Counted from the stretch's first letter, positions 17,592 through 28,656 are shown. The stretch: DNA of 33,416 nt from Asanoa ishikariensis (GCF_900107455.1 NZ_FNQB01000008.1:1-33416), one strand, 5' to 3'. Translations and numbers: made by a program. Notes: generated by a model not told the origin, from the letters alone.

Positions 17592-18460
17592 GACGCCGCC
17601 CTTTCGTTGCGCGCCAGCACCAGGTACTGGCCGGTGGAGGCGACCGCGACGATGACGGTGAGTACGACGGCGAGGGCGATGCTGTAGCCGAACTCGCCGA
17701 GCGTGAACGCGTCCTTGTAGATCAGGGTGGAGAGGGTGTCGGTGGCGTGCCCTGGTCCCCCGCCGGTCAGCGCGTACACCTGGTCGAACAGCTTGATGCC
17801 GCCGATGATCGAGAGCATCAGGTTGATCGTGAACGCGGGTGCGAGCAGCGGCCGGGTGACCGACCAGAAGCGGCGCACCGGGCCGGTGCCGTCGATCGCC
17901 GCGGCGTCGTAGATCTCCTTCGGGATCGACTGCATGCCGGCCAGGAAGATGACCATGGAGTAGCCGCCGAACTGCCAGACGATCACGCCGACGATCGACC
18001 AGAGGGCCAGGTCGGGGTCGCCGAGCCAGTTCTGCTGCCAGGAGTCCAGCCCGACGGCGCCGAACAGGCTGTTGACCGCGCCGTCCGTGGAGAGCAGGTT
18101 GCGCCACAGGTACGCGGTGACGATCGGCGTGATCACCGCGGGTGCGAACAGGAAGACCCGCAGGACGTTCCGAGACTTGATCATCGTGTTGACGCCGAGG
18201 GCGAGCGCCAGCCCGAACCCGTTCTGGATGATCGTGATCGAGACCGCGATCAGCAGGGTGTGCCAGATCGCCTGCTTCGCGTCCGGATCCCGGAACATCT
18301 CGACGAAGTTGTCGAGGCCGACGAACGAGAAGCTCGGGTCGAGGCCGTCCCAGTCGGTGAAGGCGTAGTAGACGCCACGGACGCTGGGAATGAGCACGAC
18401 AAACGCGAACAGCACCATCGCCGGTACGACGAACCACCATGGCGCATTGGAACGTTTCAT
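17588..18460 (-). CDS. ABC sugar importer permease (MalF-like)
   Basis: A 290-residue inner-membrane permease with about six spans, first gene of the rhamnoside operon. The N-terminus WWFVVPAMVLFAFVV is the usual first helix. YYAFTDWDGL and FVGLDNFVEMF are family motifs of the UgpA/MalF group, and the EAA loop is EIYDAAAIDGTGPVRRFWSVTRPLLAP (about 195-220). ATG 18460 (MKRSNAPWW) is preferred because it starts directly before the first helix. A GTG at 18520 would add 20 residues without family resemblance. Neither start has a strong ribosome site. A LacI-type operator overlaps the ATG. Confidence 0.9.
   Translation of the reverse strand: MKRSNAPWWFVVPAMVLFAFVVLIPSVRGVYYAFTDWDGLDPSFSFVGLDNFVEMFRDPDAKQAIWHTLLIAVSITIIQNGFGLALALGVNTMIKSRNVLRVFLFAPAVITPIVTAYLWRNLLSTDGAVNSLFGAVGLDSWQQNWLGDPDLALWSIVGVIVWQFGGYSMVIFLAGMQSIPKEIYDAAAIDGTGPVRRFWSVTRPLLAPAFTINLMLSIIGGIKLFDQVYALTGGGPGHATDTLSTLIYKDAFTLGEFGYSIALAVVLTVIVAVASTGQYLVLARNERAAS
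18448..18459. promoter_or_regulatory. Candidate LacI-type operator over the permease start
   Basis: TGGAACGTTTCA is a 12-base near-palindrome (one mismatched pair) identical in core to the perfect site at 8026-8043. It overlaps the first codons of the first operon gene, where a bound repressor would block transcription or early elongation. Confidence 0.6.
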
Positions 18461-18525
18461 ACAGAAGGCCAGCCAATCCCTTGGTACGCGGCTCCAGCAG
18501 GGGGCGTAAGGATCAACCACTGTCG

Positions 18526-18541
18526 TGGGTAACGTTGCCCA
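18526..18541. promoter_or_regulatory. Candidate LacI-type operator in the divergent intergenic region
   Basis: TGGGTAACGTTGCCCA is a 16-base palindrome with one mismatched pair and a central AACGTT. It lies 66 bases upstream of the permease start and 145 bases upstream of the divergent lacI-type gene, a position expected for an operator controlling the permease operon promoter and possibly both directions. Confidence 0.7.
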
Positions 18542-18649
18542 AATGTTTCGCCCGACCCTAGAAGTTCACCGGAACGACGTCAAGGGTCTTGTCGAGCAGT
18601 GCCTTGGTACGTAACCTCACGCGGACAGCCGGCGATCGACTCGCCCTTG

Positions 18650-18661
18650 GATAACGTTTTA
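18650..18661. promoter_or_regulatory. Weak operator-like site before the LacI gene
   Basis: An AACGTT core (18653-18658) with poor outer symmetry lies 27 bases before the regulator start at 18686. It would suit autoregulation. On symmetry alone it is the weakest of the five sites. Confidence 0.35.
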
Positions 18662-18685
18662 CAGAGGATGACGGAGAGGTGGGTC

Positions 18686-19726
18686 ATGGCGCGCCCGACA
18701 CCACAACGGCGGGTCACGATCATCGACGTCGCCCGGCACGCCGAGGTCTCGACCACCGCGGTGTCCAAAGTGTTGCGCAACGCCTACGGCACCAGCCCGG
18801 CGATGCGCGAGAAGGTGCACCGGGCGATCGCCGACCTCGGCTACCGACCCTCGGCCGCCGCACGGGGGTTACGCGGCCAGACGTACACGCTGGGTGTGAT
18901 GGTCCCGGACATCGCCAACCCGTTCTTCCCCGAGATCCTCAACGGCGTGACCGCCTCGCTGGGCAACACCGACTACCAGGTGCTGCTGGCACCCGGTTGC
19001 GCCGGCGAGCACGCCGAGGCCAGGACGATCGAGTCGATGATCGACCGCAGCATGGACGGCATCATCCTCATCGCGCCGGTGTCACCCCGAGCCCACCTCG
19101 AACACATCGCCGGCATCATCCCGACGGTCATCGTCGGCCGGCACGCCCGCAGCACCATCTTCGACACGGTCGCCGACGACGACATCGCCGGCGCCGCCCT
19201 GGTCGTCGACCACCTGGTCGGCCTCGGCCACCGCCGCATCGCGCACATCGAGCACCTCGAGACCGAACCGTCGTGCATCGAGGAGATGCCCAACATGATC
19301 CGCGCGGAGGGCTACCGGCTCGCGATGCGCGGCCACGGCCTCGATGCCGAGATCGACATCGCGTCGAAGACCTACACCCGCGAGGGCGGTTACACCGGTG
19401 CGCGCGAGCTCCTGAACCGCAAGCGCCTGCCGACAGCCATCTTCGCCGGCGCCGACATCGCCGCGATGGGCGTGCTCGACGCGGTGGCCGAGGCGGGGCT
19501 GTCGGTGCCCGGCGACATCTCCGTCGCCGGATACGACAACACCACGTTCGCCGCCTTCAGCCAGGTGTCCTTGACCAGCGTCGACCAGGCCGGCTGGCAG
19601 ATCGGCGCCGACGCGGCCCGGCTGCTGCTGGAGCGCATCGCCGACCGGACGCGGCGCTCGGCCCAGGTCAAGCTCTCCCCCACCCTGGTGGTCCGCAACA
19701 CCACCGCACCGCCACCCGCGCGGTAG
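18686..19726 (+). CDS. LacI-family transcriptional regulator
   Basis: A 346-residue repressor. Residues 10-32 form the LacI helix-turn-helix (VTIIDVARHAEVSTTAVSKVL), followed by the hinge RPSAAARGLRG. A periplasmic-binding-protein-like effector domain runs from about 62 (LGVMVPDIANPFFPEI) to the end, with VDHLVGLGHRRIAHIE, FAGADIAAMGVLDAV and VAGYDNTTFAAFSQVSLTSV. ATG 18686 is chosen because GAGG lies six bases upstream and the family N-terminus starts there; an ATG at 18668 in the same frame is possible. It is divergent from the permease operon, with AACGTT palindromes between, and probably represses the rhamnoside genes until an imported sugar binds. Confidence 0.93.
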   Translation: MARPTPQRRVTIIDVARHAEVSTTAVSKVLRNAYGTSPAMREKVHRAIADLGYRPSAAARGLRGQTYTLGVMVPDIANPFFPEILNGVTASLGNTDYQVLLAPGCAGEHAEARTIESMIDRSMDGIILIAPVSPRAHLEHIAGIIPTVIVGRHARSTIFDTVADDDIAGAALVVDHLVGLGHRRIAHIEHLETEPSCIEEMPNMIRAEGYRLAMRGHGLDAEIDIASKTYTREGGYTGARELLNRKRLPTAIFAGADIAAMGVLDAVAEAGLSVPGDISVAGYDNTTFAAFSQVSLTSVDQAGWQIGADAARLLLERIADRTRRSAQVKLSPTLVVRNTTAPPPAR

Positions 19727-19817
19727 GGGGCGCCCCACCGCCACCCTTCCAGGTAGCGGGATGTCGCTGCTCTGTGGACCCTCCTAGGGTCGGAGAGACC
19801 GACACGAGGGGGACGAC

Positions 19818-21335
19818 ATGGGTGTCCATAGTCGACGGAACGTGCTGCGCGGCGCCGCGGTGACGGCGGGTGTGCTCGCCGCTGGCCCGGCGGTCGCCGC
19901 GACCGCTTCCATGGACGGCGGCTTCAAGGGCTACATCGGACCAGACGACGCGCGATACGCGTTCCTGGCCGGGCGCGGTTACAATGAGCGGTTCAGCGGA
20001 TCGCCCGAGCGCATCCGCCTCGTCGGCTCGACGGACGACGTGGTGCGCGCGGTGAACGACGCGGTGCGCGCCGGCAAGCGCGTCGCGGTGCGCAGCGGCG
20101 GCCACTGCTTCGAGGACTTCGTCGACGACCGCGCCGTGCGGGTGGTCATCGATATGAGCGCCATGACGGGTGTCTACTACGATCCGGCCCGCCGGGCCTT
20201 CGCGGTGGAGGCCGGTGCGACGTTGGGTGAGGCGTACCGGCGGCTCTTCCTCGGCTGGGGTGTGACGATTCCCGCGGGCTGGTGTCCCCAGGTGGGCGTC
20301 GGCGGCCATGTAGCCGCCGGAGGTTACGGCCCGCTGTGTCGCCGCCACGGCCTGGCGGTCGACTACCTGTACGCGGTGGAGGTGGTGGTCGTCGACCGCA
20401 CCGGTGCGGCCCGCAAAGTGGTCGCGACGCGGGAACCGACGGATCCGAACCGAGACCTGTGGTGGGCGCACACCGGCGGCGGCGGGGGGTCCTTCGGCGT
20501 GGTGACCCGTTACTGGTTCCGGAATCTGCCGGAGCCGCCCGCCGAGGTGTTGTCGTTCGCGCTGCAGTGGTCCTGGGAGGGACTGGACGAGCCGGCCTTC
20601 GCGCGGCTCGTGCGCAACCACGGACGCTGGTTCGAGCGGCACAGCGACCGGTACCCCGACTTCTACACCGAGTTTTTGCTGTTCCGCCGCCAGCAGGGCG
20701 CGCTCATGATGATCGGGCAGGCCTCCGGCGCCGGCGCGGAGCGGGTGCTCGACGAGCACGTCGCGGCACTCGGCGCGGGCCCCACCTCCCGCACCCAGGA
20801 GCGGCAGCCCTGGCTCGCGACCGCGCTCAAAGGCCCCGACGACACGTCCGGGTGGCGGATGAAGGTGAAGTCAGGCTACTTGCGCCGCCCATTGACCGAC
20901 CCGCAGATCGCGACCGCATACCGCCACCTAACAACGGACGACCCCAAGATCGTCGGGGGCGCGGTGAGCCTCAACTCCTACGGTGGCCGGGTCAACGCGG
21001 TCGAGCCGGACGCCACCGCGACCGCGCACCGGGACGCCATTCTCAAGCTCTTCTACCTGGCGGCCTGGACGGAACCGGCGGACGACGCCCGGCACCTGGA
21101 GTGGATACGCGAGTTCTACCGCGACATGTACGCCGACACCGGCGGCGTGCCAGTCCACGACGGTGCGTACATCGGCTATCCGGACACCGACCTCGCCGAC
21201 CCCCGGTGGAACAGCTCGGGTGTCCCGTGGTCCACATTGTATTTCGGTGGAAACGTCGCGGGGCTGCGTGCGGCGAAACGGCGGTGGGATCCGCGGAACG
21301 TCTTCCACCACGCGCTCACCCCGCCGGCCGCTTGA
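19818..21335 (+). CDS. Tat-exported FAD-linked oxidase, berberine-bridge type
   Basis: A 505-residue flavoenzyme of the FAD-binding PCMH/BBE group. The N-terminus SRRNVLRG followed by a short hydrophobic stretch is a Tat signal, fitting export with bound cofactor. The PCMH domain covers about 62-255. His96 (RSGGHCF) and Cys156 ([18 protein letters not shown]) match the pair used for bicovalent FAD attachment. The C-terminal BBE motif is [10 protein letters not shown]. Relatives oxidise carbohydrates, including oligosaccharides, or secondary metabolites at the expense of oxygen. Its position beside the rhamnoside locus suggests a sugar substrate, but that is inference. GAGGGGG lies seven bases before ATG 19818. 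Confidence 0.88.
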   Translation: MGVHSRRNVLRGAAVTAGVLAAGPAVAATASMDGGFKGYIGPDDARYAFLAGRGYNERFSGSPERIRLVGSTDDVVRAVNDAVRAGKRVAVRSGGHCFEDFVDDRAVRVVIDMSAMTGVYYDPARRAFAVEAGATLGEAYRRLFLGWGVTIPAGWCPQVGVGGHVAAGGYGPLCRRHGLAVDYLYAVEVVVVDRTGAARKVVATREPTDPNRDLWWAHTGGGGGSFGVVTRYWFRNLPEPPAEVLSFALQWSWEGLDEPAFARLVRNHGRWFERHSDRYPDFYTEFLLFRRQQGALMMIGQASGAGAERVLDEHVAALGAGPTSRTQERQPWLATALKGPDDTSGWRMKVKSGYLRRPLTDPQIATAYRHLTTDDPKIVGGAVSLNSYGGRVNAVEPDATATAHRDAILKLFYLAAWTEPADDARHLEWIREFYRDMYADTGGVPVHDGAYIGYPDTDLADPRWNSSGVPWSTLYFGGNVAGLRAAKRRWDPRNVFHHALTPPAA

Positions 21336-21357
21336 GGATGGCGAGGTTGCCTCGGGT

Positions 21358-21726
21358 CTAGGTCAGGAAGTCGTCGGCGTTGGCGTCGGCGTCCCACCCG
21401 AGCCGGGCGAGCTCCCGAATGATTGCGCGCGCACGAGGAGCCCAAAAGAGCAGGACCTGATCCCGTTCTTCGGTCTCGAAGGAGACAGCGAAAGCGGGGA
21501 GAGGAAACCGGCCGAGGACGACCGGCCGATGCGGCAACGCGGTTACCTCAGCGTGTTGCAGCGCGTCGGAGGCGGCCCGCGACGAGAAGGTCAGTGTGCT
21601 GTCTTCGACCCAGAGACTTACCGACGGCCAGCGCATCCGCTTGAGGACGGTGTAGTCGCCCCGGACGAAGTCGCGGCGGTCGACGTAGGTAAGTCCACCG
21701 CGCCCCAGCAGGGTCTTCTGAGCCAT
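21358..21726 (-). CDS. Hypothetical protein, 122 residues
   Basis: Not recognised. A soluble protein with no signal peptide or membrane span. It has an alternating, beta-rich pattern in the first 90 residues ([35 protein letters not shown]) and a C-terminal amphipathic helix ([16 protein letters not shown]), a pattern reminiscent of small PH-like folds. Codon use is biased to G/C in third position like the neighbours, which supports a real gene. It is convergent with the FAD oxidase gene (22 bases apart) and divergent from the acetyltransferase. The ATG at 21726 lacks a clear ribosome site. Confidence 0.6.
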   Translation of the reverse strand: MAQKTLLGRGGLTYVDRRDFVRGDYTVLKRMRWPSVSLWVEDSTLTFSSRAASDALQHAEVTALPHRPVVLGRFPLPAFAVSFETEERDQVLLFWAPRARAIIRELARLGWDADANADDFLT

Positions 21727-21789
21727 CGCGGGATCATACGACCTCGGGTAACGTGGCCCGGTCGCGAGTGCTTAACAGGAGTACGCCTG

Positions 21790-24030
<2,241 letters not shown>

Positions 24031-24041
<11 letters not shown>

Positions 24042-24888
24042 GACGCCCGCCGAGCCAGGCGACCATCTCGGGATCGCGGTGGTCGAAGAACACCGATTGG
24101 CCGGAGTCCAGGGCGGCGATGCGGGCCAGCTCGTCGTCGGTGAGCGTGAAGTCGAAGACGTCGAGGTTCTCCGCCATCCGGTCAGGGCGCACGGACTTCG
24201 GGATGACGACGACGTCGCGCTGCAGGAGCCAACGGAGCACGACCTGGGCGACCGACTTGCCGTGCGCCGCGCCGATCTCGGCCAGGGTGGGGTTGGTGAA
24301 CAGGTCGTTCTTGCCTTCCGCGAACGGGCCCCAGGACTCGATCTGGACGCCGTGCTGGCGCATGAGGTCCTGGTCGGCTCGGCGTTGGTAGAACGGATGC
24401 GTCTCGATCTGGTTGACCGCCGGCGTGACGTCGTTGTGCAGGACGAGGTCCGCGAGGCGGTCGGTGTGGAAGTTGGACACCCCGATCGCCTTGGCCAGAC
24501 CTTCGCCGTAAAGCTTCTCCATCGCGCGCCAGGAACTGTAGTAGTCGCCGAGGGGCTGATGGATGAGGTACAGATCGACGTAGTCCAGGCCGAGCCGTTG
24601 CAGGGACGTGTCGAACTCCCGGCGGGCGGTGTCCTCGCCGGTGCGCTGGATCCACATCTTCGTGGTGACGAACAGGTCCTCACGCGGGATACCGCTCTTG
24701 GCGATCGCGCGGCCAACCGCTTCCTCGTTGCCGTACGAGGCGGCGGTGTCGATGGAGCGGTAGCCGGCCGCCAGGGCATCGGCGACCACCTGCTCGGTCT
24801 GCTCCTGCGGGACCTGGAAGACACCGAATCCCAGGATCGGCATCTGGACGCCGTTGTTCAGGGTGATCAGACGATTCTGTGGGGTCAC
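24031..24888 (-). CDS. Aldo/keto reductase, 2,5-diketogluconate reductase group
   Basis: A 285-residue NADPH-dependent reductase. The tetrad is visible as Asp47 and Tyr52 (IDTAASYGN), Lys77 (TTKMW) and His110 (YLIHQP). VGVSNF-type [12 protein letters not shown] and [21 protein letters not shown] complete the AKR5-type signatures. The start is GTG 24888; GAGG lies immediately upstream with short spacing, so the start is the least certain point. It is the first gene of the operon reading towards 22400 and is divergent from the XRE regulator. Confidence 0.9.
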
Positions 24889-24990
24889 GCCTCACACACA
24901 ACGCCACTTTCGCCGTGTCAGGCAGTGACGGCCTTCACCGGTAATGCCAGACCCTCCCTGCGCACGGGTGAACGTCGTACGGTCGAGAAC

Positions 24991-25881
24991 ATGGACAACC
25001 GGGACGAGGTACGCGACTTCCTCACCTCCCGCCGCGAACGCCTCACGCCCGAGGAGGCCGGGGTCCCGGTCTTCGGCGGCAAGCGGCGGGTCAAAGGGCT
25101 GCGCCGCGAAGAGGTCGCGATGCTCGCCGGGATGAGCACCGACTACTACACGCGCCTGGAACGGGGCAACCTGACAGGTGTCTCGGTGCCGGTGCTCGAC
25201 GGCCTGGCGCGGGCGCTGCGGCTCGACGAGGCCGAACGTACGCACCTGTTCGACCTGGCCGAAACGGCCAACGCCGCGCACCGCCCGACCCGCGAGTCGC
25301 GGCGGCCGGGCAGCCGGGCCGGCGTGCGGCTGGGCGTGCAGCGGATCCTCGACACCATCCACTCCCCCGCGTACGCCCGCAACGGACGCATGGACATCCT
25401 GGCGACCAACCGCCTCGGCCGTGCCCTCTTCTCCGACGCCCACCGTGGCGGCCGCACGTTCAATCTGGCCCGGTACCTGTTCCTCGATCCGGCATCCCAG
25501 GACTTCTATCGGGAGTGGCAGACCGTCGCCGCCGACTGCGTCGCCGCCCTGCGGACCGAAGCCGGCCGTAACCCGTACGACCGTGGCCTGACCGATCTGG
25601 TCGGCGAGCTCAGCACCCGCAGCGACGAGTTCCGCACCTGGTGGGCCACCCACAACGTGAAACTCCACTACACGGCCCGCAAGACTCTGCACCACGCGAT
25701 CGCGGGCGACCTCGAGCTCACCGGCGAGGCCCTGCACCTCCCCGGAGACCCCGGGCTGACCATCATCACGTACACCTTCGAACCGGCCAGCCCGACCGAG
25801 CAGGCAGTTGCCTTCCTGGCTAGCTGGAGCGCCCGGGAAGCGGCGGCAGACTCCGCGTCGCCGGCCGAGGCCGACACCTAG
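24991..25881 (+). CDS. XRE-family regulator with MmyB-like sensor domain
   Basis: A 296-residue regulator. Residues 8-85 form an XRE helix-turn-helix (RREEVAMLAGMSTDYYTRLERG). About 115-280 is an MmyB-like ligand-binding domain of PAS-like fold, with the family motifs RMDILATNRLGRALF, NLARYLFLDPASQDFY, DLVGELSTRSDEFRTWWATHNV and the later GLTIITYTFEPASPT. ATG 24991 is where the family N-terminus begins; upstream open frame is a shadow. Regulators of this type commonly sit next to the oxidoreductase genes they control, so control of the divergent reductase/flavodoxin operon across the 102-base gap is a good inference. Confidence 0.92.
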   Translation: MDNRDEVRDFLTSRRERLTPEEAGVPVFGGKRRVKGLRREEVAMLAGMSTDYYTRLERGNLTGVSVPVLDGLARALRLDEAERTHLFDLAETANAAHRPTRESRRPGSRAGVRLGVQRILDTIHSPAYARNGRMDILATNRLGRALFSDAHRGGRTFNLARYLFLDPASQDFYREWQTVAADCVAALRTEAGRNPYDRGLTDLVGELSTRSDEFRTWWATHNVKLHYTARKTLHHAIAGDLELTGEALHLPGDPGLTIITYTFEPASPTEQAVAFLASWSAREAAADSASPAEADT

Positions 25882-25987
25882 GCTGTCCGGGTCTTCACCT
25901 CACCGATGTCGACCTCCTGCGAACGGCCCTCAACGTTCCGCCCGGTGCAGGCGTTTAGGAGGGTAGGCGTCAACGGAGGTGGACCGG

Positions 25988-26509
25988 GTGGGCGAGGACG
26001 ACGACGGATATCCAGGGTTTCGTGACTTCGTGTCCGGGCGCGGTCCCGCTCTCACCCGTGCGGCGTTCCTGCTGACCGGAGACCGCCATGCCGCCGAAGA
26101 CCTCGTGCAGACGGCCCTGGCGCGGGTCCTTCGGCACTGGAAGCGGGCCAGCCAGGGTGATCCGGAGGCCTACGTCCGACGGACGATGTACCACCTCCAG
26201 ATGTCGTGGTGGCGCCGCCGGCGGGTGCCCGAGCGCCTGGCCGCCGACCTGCCCGAGACCGGGTCGGACCCGTACCCCGCGGCGACATTGCGGCTCACCC
26301 TGGACCGCGCGCTGAGACAGCTCAGTCCCCGGCAACGTGCGGTGCTCGTCCTGCGGTTCTACGAGGACCTGACCGAAGCGCAGGCGGCCGACGTGCTCGG
26401 CTGTTCCGTCGGCTCGGTCAAACGCCACGCGTACGACGGCCTCGCCCGCCTACGGCGTACATCGCCGCATCTGTTCGACGAGGTTCGAGCCGAGGAGAAC
26501 GTGCGATGA
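25988..26509 (+). CDS. SigE-family RNA polymerase sigma factor
   Basis: A 173-residue ECF sigma factor. Region 2 covers about 12-80 (FLLTGDRHAAEDLVQTALARVL, then VRRTMYHLQMSWWRRRR). Region 4 covers about 110-165 (LSPRQRAVLVLRFYEDLTEAQAADVLGCSVGSVKRHAYDGLARLR). GTG 25988 is preferred because GGAGG lies eight bases upstream; the GTG at 25979 overlaps that site. The stop overlaps the next gene's ATG (ATGA), which fits a sigma factor made together with its antagonist. The genes it drives are unknown. Confidence 0.92.
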   Translation: MGEDDDGYPGFRDFVSGRGPALTRAAFLLTGDRHAAEDLVQTALARVLRHWKRASQGDPEAYVRRTMYHLQMSWWRRRRVPERLAADLPETGSDPYPAATLRLTLDRALRQLSPRQRAVLVLRFYEDLTEAQAADVLGCSVGSVKRHAYDGLARLRRTSPHLFDEVRAEENVR

Positions 26510-27894
26510 CGGAGCGGGTACGCGAGGCGCTGCGCGACATGGCGAACAGCGTCGAACCCTCGTCCCTGTACGACGGTGCCATCGCTCGCGCCCGGCGCCG
26601 CAAGCGCCGCGGGCTGGTCGGTGCGACCGCCGTCGTGATCGCGCTGCTGGGGGTGGCGGTGCCGGTGTCGAGATCCGCGGTGACCCCGGCCGCACCGCTG
26701 GGCATCGGCCCGTCGCTGCCCGACCGGGTCGGCGCCCCCCACTGGGGCACCTCGTCGGTCACGTCGTCACCCGTCGGCGCGGCCAGCGTGGTCTTCGGCG
26801 CCCCCGCCTGGTGGATCAGCGGCAGCAAAGGTGTGCTCGCCGTCGTCGGTGCCAACCGCGACGACTACCGGCTGACCGACCAACTCGACGACTACCACCA
26901 CGCCGGTGAGCAGGCCGTCCTGTCGCCGGACGGCACCCGGCTCGCCACGGTCGGCCGCGTCACCGACCTCGGCACGGGCACCTCGGTTCCGCTCCCCGCA
27001 CTTGACGCCGAGCTCGTCGTACCGCAGGCGTGGTCGCCAGACGGCACTACGTTGGCCGTGATCGCGTACGACACGCGGATCGCTCGTGAACCTGATGGTT
27101 CGGAGGTCTTCGCCCCCACGCGCGCGACCCTGCACCTGGTCGACCTGGCGTCCGCCACCGACCGCCGCATCGCCGATCTCGACCCGAGCGCGGTCCACGA
27201 CGGCTACCTGGTCGCGTTCGCGCCCGGGGGCGACCGGTTGGCCTACCAGTCCGCCCGGACCGTCACCGTCGCCAGCAGCGACGGCACGACCGTCAGCACG
27301 TTCACCCTCGGCGACGGCGACCACCTCGCGGGCAAAGGGTCGTGGACGCCGGACGGGCAGGGGCTGACGCTGTTGCGGCAACGCCGATGCTGCGACGGCG
27401 ACGCGTACCCGTCCCGTTGGCAGCTGACCGTGGTCGACCCCACGACCGGCGAGCCCCTGCCGGCGCCCGCGCTGCCCGAGCTCCCGGGCCTGGTCGGGGT
27501 GCGCCTGCTCGGTTGGTCACCGTCCGGCGAGGCGGTGGTCGCCGCGCTCTATCCCGAACCGGGCAGCCCCATCGTCGGATTCGACACGTCCGCGCACACG
27601 CTGTCGCTCGCGCAAGTGCAGTTCACCGACTACCAACGGGTACGCGCGGTCAGCGTGCTCGCCGTCGGGAGCGGCACCCGGACCCTGCTGACGGCTCCGG
27701 ATCAGCAGATGCTCTCCGTGGACGTGGCCGACGACCTCATCGCCGGCGGCCAGCGACGAAGCGGGCAACCGCCTGAGGGCCTGAGCCCCCGCTTGACCGC
27801 CGTGCTCGTGGCCGTCGCCCTGGCCGTCGCCGCCATCCTCGTCGTGGTTGTCCTGGCGATCCGCCGTAGCAGAATGGCCCAACGGACGAGATGA
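26506..27894 (+). CDS. Membrane beta-propeller protein, candidate anti-sigma factor
   Basis: A 462-residue protein with two membrane spans (about 36-56 and 430-450) and an outside domain between them. The short N-terminal cytoplasmic part (1-33) ends in RARRRKRRG. The outside part contains at least five propeller-blade repeats of TolB/WD40 type, seen as LSPDGTRLATV, WSPDGTTLAVI, FAPGGDRLAYQ, WTPDGQGLTLL and WSPSGEAVVAA. No zinc-binding HxxxCxxC anti-sigma motif is seen. It overlaps the sigma gene by four bases, which is the main support for an anti-sigma or sensor role. ATG 26506 has GGAG nearby. Confidence 0.8.
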   Translation: MTERVREALRDMANSVEPSSLYDGAIARARRRKRRGLVGATAVVIALLGVAVPVSRSAVTPAAPLGIGPSLPDRVGAPHWGTSSVTSSPVGAASVVFGAPAWWISGSKGVLAVVGANRDDYRLTDQLDDYHHAGEQAVLSPDGTRLATVGRVTDLGTGTSVPLPALDAELVVPQAWSPDGTTLAVIAYDTRIAREPDGSEVFAPTRATLHLVDLASATDRRIADLDPSAVHDGYLVAFAPGGDRLAYQSARTVTVASSDGTTVSTFTLGDGDHLAGKGSWTPDGQGLTLLRQRRCCDGDAYPSRWQLTVVDPTTGEPLPAPALPELPGLVGVRLLGWSPSGEAVVAALYPEPGSPIVGFDTSAHTLSLAQVQFTDYQRVRAVSVLAVGSGTRTLLTAPDQQMLSVDVADDLIAGGQRRSGQPPEGLSPRLTAVLVAVALAVAAILVVVVLAIRRSRMAQRTR

Positions 27895-27909
27895 CGGGGA
27901 GACAGCGAC

Positions 27910-28656
27910 GTGTCCAGCACGCAGTTGTACGACACCATCGGAGCGACGTACACCGTTACGCGGCGCACCGAGCCGCGGATCGCCGCGCAGTTCTGGGCCG
28001 CGCTCGGTGACGCGCGGACCGTGGTGAACGTCGGGGCCGGCACCGGTTCCTACGAGCCCACCGACCGGGACGTCACCGCGGTCGAACCGTCGGCGCTCAT
28101 GCGTGCGCAGCGGCCCGCCGGTGCGGCGCCGTGCGTGGCGGCGACCGCCGACCGTCTTCCGTTCGACGACGACTCCTTCGACGCCGCGATGGCCTTCGCG
28201 ACCATCCATCACTGGCCGGACCTGGTCGCGGGCCTGCGGGAGATGCGGCGCGTGGCGCGGCGCGTGGTGGTGTTCACCCACGAGACCAGCGCCGCCGGGT
28301 GGCTTGATCGGTTCTGGCTGACCCGTGACTACGTCCCCGAAGTCGGCGACCTGGTGCTCGGCCGGCCGTCGTTGACCGCGCTCGCCGATGCCGTCGGCGG
28401 CCGCACCGAGCCGGTGCTGATCCCGTGGGACTGCGTCGACGGCTTCTTCGAGGCCTACTGGCGCCGACCCGAGGCCTACCTGGACGAACGGGTTCGGCGC
28501 GGCACCTCGGTGTGGACCGCGGTCGGGCCGCAGGTCGAGGAGCGGGCCGTGCGCAGCCTCCGCGACGACCTCGCATCGGGCCGGTGGGCCGAACGCAACC
28601 ACGACCTGGTGACCTCGGACGAGGCGGAGCTCGGCTTGCGGCTGCTCATCTTCTGA
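27910..28656 (+). CDS. Class I SAM-dependent methyltransferase
   Basis: A 248-residue protein of the Methyltransf_11 group. The SAM-binding motif I is VVNVGAGTGSYE (38-49). The acidic second strand is VTAVEPSALM, motif IV is FDAAMAFATIHHWPD, and REMRRVARRVVVFTHE follows. The GTG start at 27910 has GGGGAGA seven to ten bases upstream. It lies 15 bases after the propeller gene and may be cotranscribed with the sigma factor pair. The substrate is unknown. Confidence 0.88.
   Translation: MSSTQLYDTIGATYTVTRRTEPRIAAQFWAALGDARTVVNVGAGTGSYEPTDRDVTAVEPSALMRAQRPAGAAPCVAATADRLPFDDDSFDAAMAFATIHHWPDLVAGLREMRRVARRVVVFTHETSAAGWLDRFWLTRDYVPEVGDLVLGRPSLTALADAVGGRTEPVLIPWDCVDGFFEAYWRRPEAYLDERVRRGTSVWTAVGPQVEERAVRSLRDDLASGRWAERNHDLVTSDEAELGLRLLIF

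Noticed and set aside
25921-25938. Inverted repeat GAACG/CGTTC before the sigma factor as an operator or terminator
   Set aside because: Only five base pairs with an eight-base spacer; too weak to call.
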